From NCBI GenBank assembly GCA_030704615.1, contig CM060731.1:52764001-52785240 (forward strand): a stretch of 21,240 bases of DNA, read 5' to 3'. The stretch is from Takakia lepidozioides. Its lineage: Eukaryota; Streptophyta; Takakiopsida; Takakiales; Takakiaceae. A model generated the notes under the pieces. It made no database searches. It saw nothing but the letters and a program-made list of their open reading frames with translations, and was not told the DNA's origin. Below, piece after piece: positions 9,947 to 18,589 of the stretch; the first letter of the stretch is position 1, and each line of letters starts with the position of its first letter. Both the position numbers and the translations under genes were made by a program.

Positions 9947-12900
9947 ATGGCTGTAGGTAGATGCTTAATACGGCTCAAGAATCTGCGATCTCGGGCGCCT
10001 GCTATCATTCCATTTTGCTCCTGTGCAAGTCCAGTCTATGAACCAGCCCCTTTGGCATCGCTGGTGCTGCATGTGCATGATTTGCTGTCACAGGTTGCAT
10101 TGAAAGGTCATCAGCATCCTCCCTGGTCAGCTACGGTTGCTGCTTCATACTCGTCGGAAGTGGAGCTGCCAAAACCATATAGTATGTGTGCTGCTCTATT
10201 CTGTTTGTGTGTCACTGTCTTCACAGTGTTAGAGACCTCATGGAAGTCGATTCCTTTTGCAGTCGCGAATATCGTCCTCAATGGATTTCACTTTTTGAAG
10301 TTCTCTCCCGGTAACCTTGCTTCCTTAGACGTCGGGCACGGAGCATAGAGGGGATGGAGAGGGAGGTAGGCGGGGAAGGAGAACAGAGTGGAAGCCCCCA
10401 TTATCGCTTCCGTTGTCGGACCTACCTGAAACATAAGTTGACTCTGGCGTTCCCAGTTTTCTCCATAATTCTAGAACGTGTCATCAATCAGATATCGACA
10501 TTGTCTTGCTCCTCTTTGACTGCCGCAGTCCTTTCTATGTGTTCACTTGATAGAACGAAAATTCCAAAAACGTGCACCCTCCTCAGCAGCATGCCGACAG
10601 ATTGGCCATCCCAAACTTGCTGCACAAAGGTTGGGAGTATCCTTCAACTTAAAATCCAGCCTAAGTGCCGACATTGGAGAAATTTTCAGACCCAATTGCT
10701 CATCCTGCGCTAAAGAAGTGTTTTGACCTGAGCTGCAGTTCATTCGCTTGTGATTGCATTTCCCCTTTGGCCTTACTCCCTTGGTCTCCTTTCGTCCACA
10801 CAGTTCCAGAGGTTGCAGAGTTTGAAAATTTTCTCTGTTCCACAAATTTGCCTCTTTGACGGGCGTTCCTGCAATTAGTCGGAGAGTCAACAGATACTGG
10901 GTACTTTGTCTCATGCATTCTAGCTAATTTGCATCACCGCCACCTTCTAGTCAGCCATCTATAGAGAGATGGGCTATAGTTTAACGATAATATTCAATGT
11001 ACACAATGTGCATGTTCTTATGGAGGGTACAGTTCGTAAGCCACCCATGTCACACCATTCAACTCAGAATTTCACTAGACACAGCTGATGAGCAATACAG
11101 GTGGTAGAGTTATCTTCTGGCATTGACATTATACAATAGAGCATAAAGTTAGTTCCCACATTTTACTTAGCCCCCCTTGGGACAGACGGGGCACATGCTT
11201 GTGATTGCACTGCCAGTCACATTGCAGAGCACAAAGGGCAGAGTGTGTGTGGTGTGCGACAGAGAGATGGGACCAGAAAGAAGGGGTAAGGTGGGTTGGA
11301 GTGAGGTGTGTTAAGGCGAAGAATGGGTTTGACTACAATATTTCTGAACGGGCGGTGTGGTCTGTGTGTCGGGCAGAGGGAAAGTCGTGGAATCCTGAGG
11401 TCAAGGCTGCCAGGAGGCCATCCACCGTTCTCCACAAAGGTGTGAAACTGCCCATGTCTGGTTCATGTGTGTAAAGGCCTCTGATATCGAGGGATCACCC
11501 TTAGGCACTTACAGCCTTTCTTACACCCTGTAGAATGGGGGACCGTAAGGTTATAGTGGGCAACATGAAGATAGTGACTCTGACAGGCTTTGTCATGTTG
11601 GACAGGGGACAAGTCATGGAATCCTGAGGCCAAGGTTGCAAAGAGAGCCCCCAGTGCTTGCCATAACGGTGGGGAGTTGCCCACATCTGGTTCAGGCCTG
11701 AAGACTGATAACAGGTCCTCTGAAAATGAAGGTATCACTACGGAGCTAGTGGAGTTGAGGGGCAGAGGTGATAATGCTGGGGTTTCCTGTAGGTTGAACA
11801 GCAAGTAAGCCAATCTCTTCTTTGGCCTGATCCCAGAGTCTTCTCATGCAGATGCATGTTCGCCACCACTTCATGATTATGGCTGTCCACTTTCTAAAAA
11901 CTTCATGCCAGTTTGTAGGGTTCAAACCTGATCAACTGCCAAGATGAAGCCTCCATGTTTACCACCCAAATGGTTTCTTGCAGAAAAGGGTGCTGTCAGT
12001 TTGGCTCAGGTATGAACTTCAGTCTGGAGGAACAGCCAATGGCAATGCCGGTTGCAGCTTGAGTGTTGACTTGAAGGACTGGCATTTATTGTAAAGCTTC
12101 CAAAGTGAGCAAGGAAACCTTATTGTGCAGTTGGTTGTGCGCATGGAAACAGGGGAGGAGAGACAACATGTCTATGGGAGCTCTGATTTCTGTGACCACC
12201 GAGGCATGCAGGTGGTTTTTTTGGGCACCTCATCGTCCATGCCAACCTTGAGCCGCAACACCTCCTGCATTGCGCTGCGCCTCGGTATGTGCGCTTCTTG
12301 TTTGTGTCGTGGCAGCAAATGTTTATTTGTTGGGTGAATGGCAAAGGATAATCTTGGATTTTGTTGATTTGTTCAGACGGCACAATCTATCTGTTTGATT
12401 GTGGGGAAGGTGTGCAACGACAGCTGCATAGAACCCCCTTTCGCCAGCGCAACATCGACAGCATCTTCATTACTCATATGCATGGTGACCATGTATCCTT
12501 CTGCTTATTCCTGGGAGAAAGAATATTTGTTACATTTGGAGGTTTTGTGTGAAATATCTTCCAAGTCACTTTTGTATTCTACCTCTGGTATGCAAGTGTT
12601 GGCACTTTATAAGGTCACTTCCGGCTGATAAATCTTGAATTGTCACCCCTCCACCCCCTTTATTCATCCATTAGCTACCAAAAGGGTGTAAAGTCGCAGC
12701 TCTCTCTTTTGCCTTGAAAGAAGTAAGGCAGAGAAGAGTATGAACAAGAGGCTGACATATAATATATGTATATATATTCACTCACGAAATTGCAAACAAA
12801 TCTGTAGGGGTCAGATACACTTAAATCTGAACTGGCAACCAAATAGCATGATTTCATGAAGTTAAATTTTTGAGACGTTTTTCTGACTCTGATCCTCAGT

Positions 12901-15900
12901 AGGTGTCTGGGGATGGTATATGTAGGTAGAAGTGCTTTTCAGGATTTCCGAGTATTGATTGACCAACCTTTTTCTTAGTGGTGGTCTTCAATTTCTACGA
13001 CTATTTGAGTTTCTCGCACAGTTTTGGGTATGAAAATATGTTTTAGAAGCATCACAGGATTTCTTGGTCTGGGTAATTTTCCCCAAACGTCGTTGCATCA
13101 GTTTGTTACTTGGTTTACTACAATGGTTCCTTGACCCCAAGTGTTGGCTTTTCCTGGCCCCAGATATTTGGACTTCCAGGTGTGCCCCATCCTTCTTGAC
13201 ACATGCCATCTACTTTTACGTTTTTTGAGTCACCACAAGTGAAATCTCATTGATAAGTATTTACAGGAAGGTTAGGACTTGCATCTAGTGACCTTCTTGT
13301 GGAGAATATTATGAACAGGTCTTCCTCTGAGTCTTTATGGTAGGGCTTATAATTGGAGATGGCATTTGTTGGATGGTTGTAGAAAGGCCTTCTGTGTATG
13401 ATAGGCATGACAGCTTCACCATCAAAGCAGCCTATTGAGATCTTTGGACCAGAGGGCCTGCGGCAGTGGATACGCACTACACTCAGGCTGTCCTGTGCAC
13501 GTGTGCCTACCAAATATGCTGTGCATCAGCTTGTCCTGAACGAGGTGCACCTCAAGGCTGATGAATATCTAGTTCCCCTTCCTCAATTTGTGCACTGCTT
13601 GCAGTACGAGTGACTGGTATCTAAATATGTGCTGAAGCAGTTTACATATGCAATCAAGGAGTCATGTAGGGATCATCCAAGCAGAGTTTTCTTTTGATCT
13701 CATCTAGTCTTTTACCAGTAAGGGGGTAATGCTAGTTACCAAACCAAAATTTTCAGGAAAGCGTTCTGAGCAGCCACTAGGGGCTCTGCAAAGGTGCAAG
13801 GATCTCTGCAGGCAAGGCATTGTTGGAAAATTTTCTGGTCGAGCGTAATTCAATTTGCAACTCTTTGGTATGAGGCCAGGAAAGGACTTGGAAAAGAGCT
13901 GCCAAATGGAATCTAGCAGAGGAAGAGCATGAAGATGAACTACCTGGCAAGGACATTTCTTGCTCTAAAGATGGCCTCTGGCATGTGTACGTTTACTCAT
14001 TACTGTGTATTCAGAAGCATCAAACTCAAACTACCAAGGGAATAAGAGCGTTAACTGTTTTGATGCCTTCTAGTTGAAAGTATGTAATTGTTGTTCTTAG
14101 AGGCAGGACAAACGGCGGGGACTCAAAGAAGTGCAGGGATCATGTACTTTGGAATACAGTCCGCACTAACACCAGATCAAGTGGAGGCCAGAAACCAGTT
14201 CTAGTCATTCTCCAGCTATTCTGAACCCTAAGCAGGAAGTTGGTGACTGTGATTGCCATCCAAGACAGCTATCAATGGACAAAAACTTTCGTCCTTGGGC
14301 CAAATGAAAGAGAATTCTTTCCAAAAACAATCCTTGACTTTTAGTTGGGAACACCCTGGGATTACGGCTTAAAACTTTGGCTCATCCCCTTTGAACAGAG
14401 ATCCCTGACCAGATCTGGGTTGCCAAATATATTATTGGTTGTCATATAGACCTGGTCGTATGTCCCCATCGAAGGGGTGTAGAGTCTAGCCTAAAGTGTC
14501 AGAGGCAACCTGCAGCAGGAGGTGCTGGAACAGGTCACAGGGAACTGTGACCCCTTCCCAGTTGAACCATAATACTTCTCCCTTCACAAGTAACGAGAAA
14601 GATCCCACTAAGAGTTTCCATACCCAGACCATGGGGACAGGACCTTAGTACCTCTGGTGGTTGTCACCCTCATTAGCAGAGATTTACACCGACACTGGCC
14701 AAAGAGCCCAGTCTCCAGAAGTGTGCTGGGCAGCAATGAAAAGGGTTGTACACATTCTCTCTCTGACCCAGTGTTGGCTTTATATGGAGTTCCAAGCAGG
14801 TTTGAACTCACATCTAACAGAGTCATTGTCACGGGCTCAATAACTACAGACACAAGGATGATAAGTACGTGGTTGTGGCGGGACTGCTGAAGCACACCAT
14901 CCCCAGTTGGGGCTATGTGGTGCAGGAACACACTCGCCCTGGCAGGTTGGCTGCCTCTTCAGCGTTGGGTTTTCTTTCTGGTCTATCTGGTTATCTGGAT
15001 TGCATGTTACTTTCTTAACTCCTTCCTTTATTTCGTCTTGAGGGTGAAAATAAGAGGGGCTTCCGACTCCCACGGGTGCTTGCCAGACAGCAGTGGGGTT
15101 CAATGCAATCATGGATGATCTTTGATGTTGTTTTGTTGAGAATTAGTACAAGTTGTTAGGCAAACCTAGGGATGATGTATCATCTTTGATAAAACATGTG
15201 TTGCCTGGGGGGCAACTTATATGGTATGGTGTAGTAATGGATGGGATGACCAAGGACCTAACAGAATCCATCTTGGACACTTTGGCACAGATTCAGTGTC
15301 GAGCGTGCCCTTGAGGCTGGGGTTCGCCCTGGCCCCATGTATGCCTCATTGCAAAAAGGCCACACTGTTTCCCTTTCAAATGGAAATCTGGTTAGTGTTT
15401 GGCCCATCTTTGGCAGATTTTGTGCACGTTTTCAGTTGTTGCTTGTTCCTATTTCCCTTGTTGTAGTCTGTGCAGGGTGTACCATTGTTGAAAGCTGGAG
15501 GATATGGCTGCAGTAGAATACTGCAGCAACATACTTTGACAAGCATTGATTAGATTGTCTTTATGGTGACTCATTTGCTGCAGCTGCAAATGTGAACCCC
15601 TAGGCAAGCCATGTGGTGGGTCCCACAGGAAGGATGGTCTCCAAAGGACTGCAGCAATATGGATGCCCATGGCCTGAAAGCATGTTCACATGATGCCATG
15701 AAGTGGATACAATTGCAGAAAACTAAAAGGGCATGCTTAAGTCAAAACCTAGCCAATCTCTGCTAGTCCACGAGTAAGTCCGCCATGCACCACATGCCAT
15801 GGCAGCTCCACAATGGCAATGGCAACCCCTGATGCCCATTACAATGGCAGTGTGCTCTCTGTCCATCTGCTGTGGTCTGTGGCCAATGACAGCAACTTCC

Positions 15901-17477
15901 ACCAGGAACGGCAGTTCGCCCTTCCGTAAACCTGGCTTCAAGACGAACCAATAAAAGTAGAGTCTGGCAGATGGGGCCACTGACCACCCAATTTTCTATC
16001 TTTTACTTTATAACTAATAGGAGTTTGGAGTACTTATTGTTGAGCATACACACAGCTGGGGAGCACCTGCACACCTTTAAGTGCAAAACTCTTGGAGAGG
16101 ATATAAACATTGTTAAAGTATGGTCCGGAACTTGTACCATACTAATATAAAATGCAAATGTGCCTCCAACGTGAAGGAGGGTTTTTCATGCAATTTTGGT
16201 GGGATACAGGTCAAGCCAGAAGATGTGCTAGGCCCTCCACGAAGAGGGCGTAAAGTGGGTATGTCCTTTTCTTCCATACTTAGATCTTTGCTTCTCTCCT
16301 GCCATGAGGAACTAGTGATGTATTTTGGCTTTGGATGCTATGTCTGCTAGTTGTGTGCAAAAGGAAACCTTGCGAGTCCCACCCCTCAACAAAGCCACTT
16401 AGTAGACCGACCTTCTAGTTCTATACGATTGAATAAACATGGACTAAGTGGTAGGAGGGGATCTCAAGGCTCACTGCATCCTTACAATTTAACTTTAATT
16501 GATTATGTTTGTGCGCAGTGATTCTTGGGGACACTTGCGACTCGCGATCGCTGCAGGTTGCAGCCAAGGGGGCAGATGTTGTGGTCCACGAGGCTACTGT
16601 GGTGGAACACGAGGCCAGCCTTGCTAAAGACCGAGGCCATTCCACTGCCAGTGGGTTATAAGCTCTGTTATCCGTACACCATAATGTTGGCCTATATTCA
16701 ATCATAGATTTCGTCCAGTGAAAACGTGTCATCAGGTTGTTTCACTTACCAAACCCTGGTGCCAGGTCTGGGTGGGACAACTGCTGCTCACTGCAATTGC
16801 AAAGTGTTCAAGGATGGCTACAAGTTTATTGACGGTAAAAGTGTGTTCACTGCTAGTGTTGCTGAAAAAGCTGTGTAGTAGCTGAAAAAACATCTAATGT
16901 GTGTGCAGCAATGGCTGGGAATTTGGCGCGGTCCATTGACGCCAGCACGCTTGTGCTTACCCATTTTAGTGGCAAGTTGGAGGGAGCTCTTTATGGACAT
17001 TCAGTAAGCCATTTAATCTCTTCCTGTAGCTGACTTGCAATGTGCAACACTGAAAATAGTATCTTCACAGTTTGTCAAACTCGCGTTGAATTTGCTCTTC
17101 CAGGTAGTCCACATGCCTCCTCTGTCAGAATTCAGGTTGGAAAAGTAATTATAGCATGTATTAACCTAGAAGGGTCTTGGCTTGACAAGGTCCCGGAAAT
17201 CCAGTTTTCAGATGATTGTACTCCTTTTTTTCTATTGGAGAAAGGCTGGAAGCTCGGTCTTGTTCTGTCGGCATCATCCAACTGGTGGTTACTTTCAAAA
17301 TAAACAAAGGTGGCCATGATTTGTGTGTTCTTGCAGGAGGGAAGTGGAACTATTGAGGATCTAGTGACTGCTGCCCGCAAGGCATTTGCAAAACATTCAG
17401 TTGTAGCTGCGCATGATCTAGCAGCTTATACTGTTCTGCAACAAGATGGATCTGCCTCATCTTTTGAGCAAACATGA
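9947..17477 (+). CDS. tRNase Z (short-form ELAC-type, N-terminally extended), 15 exons
   Basis: Metallo-beta-lactamase-fold endonuclease that removes tRNA 3' trailers. Exons: 9947-10181, 11377-11466, 11606-11767, 11984-12009, 12131-12284, 12377-12492, 13164-13179, 13387-13544, 13922-13986, 14850-14945, 15291-15390, 16210-16258, 16519-16650, 16909-17003, 17337-17477. All phases agree: 544 aa. Residues 1-~195 are an N-terminal extension with an R/S/A-rich organelle-type presequence ([18 protein letters not shown]). The catalytic part begins at [12 protein letters not shown]. Metal ligands are all visible: HMHGDH (256-261), His in [10 protein letters not shown] (356), Asp in LGDT (427), His in LTHFS (485). 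The short-form HEAT (446-449) and HST (463-465) motifs are present, as is a GP-type flexible-arm stretch (RPGPMY...QKG, 385-396). The end VVAAHDL matches the family C-terminus. Arabidopsis TRZ2 is a plastid short form; plastid or mitochondrial location is possible here. The end of exon 8 is uncertain (13544, 13571 or 13589 all keep phase). Confidence 0.91.
11377..11466 (+). repeat. Tandem duplicated exon, copy 1 (tRNase Z exon 2)
   Basis: A 90-nt segment flanked by AG (GGGCAG) and a GT donor (GTGTGT), encoding [14 protein letters not shown]...LPMSGS. It aligns without gaps to 11606-11695, with 16 of 29 residues identical, including KSWNPE and LP-SGS. Both copies start with the same phase. Being exactly 30 codons, it can be included or skipped without changing the frame. 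Spliced directly to the 26-nt exon at 11984 it would create a stop, so it must be joined to copy 2. Confidence 0.6.
11606..11695 (+). repeat. Tandem duplicated exon, copy 2 (first 90 nt of tRNase Z exon 3)
   Basis: Second copy of the KSWNPE unit, preceded by the acceptor TTGGACAG. Here the exon continues 72 nt further ([11 protein letters not shown]... to ELRGR) and uses the donor GAG/GTGATA after 11767, which alone restores the phase needed by the 26-nt exon. Two other GT sites (11793 and 11805) are out of phase. Confidence 0.6.
13164..13179 (+). other. 16-nt microexon of tRNase Z encoding IFGLPG
   Basis: ATATTTGGACTTCCAG sits between TTCCTGGCCCCAG and GTGTGCC. It supplies the FGLPG that must follow HxHGDH in tRNase Z and sits in an otherwise non-coding 894-bp stretch between the HMHGDH exon and the LLCMIGM exon. 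Phases 0 in and 1 out fit both neighbours. Confidence 0.8.
14533..14552. repeat. Short perfect inverted repeat in a tRNase Z intron
   Basis: GGTCACAG, spacer GGAA, CTGTGACC: an 8-bp stem with a 4-base loop inside the 863-bp intron before exon 10. No larger element with these ends was identified. Confidence 0.5.
15507..15527. repeat. Perfect 9-bp inverted repeat in a tRNase Z intron
   Basis: GCTGCAGTA, spacer GAA, TACTGCAGC in the intron between exons 11 and 12. It could form a compact hairpin in the pre-mRNA, or be a relic of a small inverted-repeat element. No flanking target duplication was noticed. Confidence 0.5.
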
Positions 17478-18589
17478 TCTCAATTTTTCTGTGCCAGACA
17501 CCTCAGATGTCAGTCCACAATTTTTTATTTCCTCACAAGTGGCTGGCCAATTTTCTACTCCACTGTTGAGCATTGCACCACAGCTCGCTACAAATCCTTC
17601 TCATGACTGTGCCCTCACAGCCAAAGGAGGAGCAGTAAGTATATCTTCCTCTCATTATTCACATAAATTATCCCTTAGTTGGGTGTAACTTTATTGATAT
17701 TAATTGAACCAACATGACAGACCAAAAGCTTCGTTTTTTGGGATGTTGGACGTTTACTGGAAGCAAGAGAAAAAGACCTCACTTTTCTTGAAGGGGATTT
17801 CATAAGAGTTTTCTGGCTTGTTTGAGATTGGCAGCTCAAGTAGTTACTGAGAACACTGGGAGTCACACCAGCGATAGAGACCTGCGTTGGTGGACACTGC
17901 CAGTATCGCTTGTTGTTGCATGAAACTACGCATAGTTGTTTCATACATGCTCCCAAATCTGGTCTCCAACTGTAGCAATTGTATTCTGAAGTGGGTGGCC
18001 TCTGTCCCCCAACCTTGAACTCCAGCATCCACAAACCGATGTTATAGTGTGAGGGAGTCAAGTGGCATCAATCAATAACAACATATCGAAATGCCCTTAC
18101 AATCAGCAGCCACCATGGGATTGGATCTTGGTGGCTTAAGGATAGCTTTTGGGAATATTCATGCAAGTTCGTCAAGGGCTCCATCCAAAGCCACACCACA
18201 AGAACAAACAAACATGTGCAAATTTAAGATGCTGAACAAACTTGTGCACAGGGCTGCCCCTCTAATCAAGCTCATCAAAATCCGTATTCACTTCCATCTT
18301 CAAGCTTTGGAGAAGCTCCACCACCCAAACCCAGAATTAGGCCAGCACTCCGATTTCCATCCACGGTCACCAAAGTCAGTCCAATATCACCCCTTCAGTC
18401 AAGTGCGATTATGGGCTGACTTCCCACCTATGCCGGTAGACCCCACTATCATTTCCCGTGGATATGCCACAGGAAATGCACTCAACAGTACACCATGGTC
18501 AATACTCTCAGGAAATGGTGGATGATCTGAGTAGCTACACAGATCAATGAATGAAGCAAGACACTCGCATCTTCCAAGAAAACATCCTT
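17478..18589. other. Spacer between the convergent tRNase Z and PPR genes
   Basis: The 1.1 kb holds both 3' UTRs. Two plus-strand open frames are notable. One runs from 17446 past the tRNase Z stop in a shifted frame to a consensus GTAAGT at 17636. The other, 18091-18525 (144 codons, real ATG), ends 65 bases before the PPR stop. Neither resembles a family I recognise, and the tRNase Z C-terminus is already complete, so they are not called as genes. Confidence 0.5.

Noticed and set aside
7126-10600. 15-base identity GCAGCATGCCGACAG at 7126-7140 and 10586-10600
   Set aside because: One shared 15-mer is not unexpected within a 21-kb window, and the flanks do not align.
10354-10914. Open frames on both strands in the first tRNase Z intron
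   Set aside because: No homology or splice phase that would join them to the tRNase Z exons.
12757-12778. TA-rich tract in a tRNase Z intron
   Set aside because: Short imperfect low-complexity sequence, ordinary for an intron.
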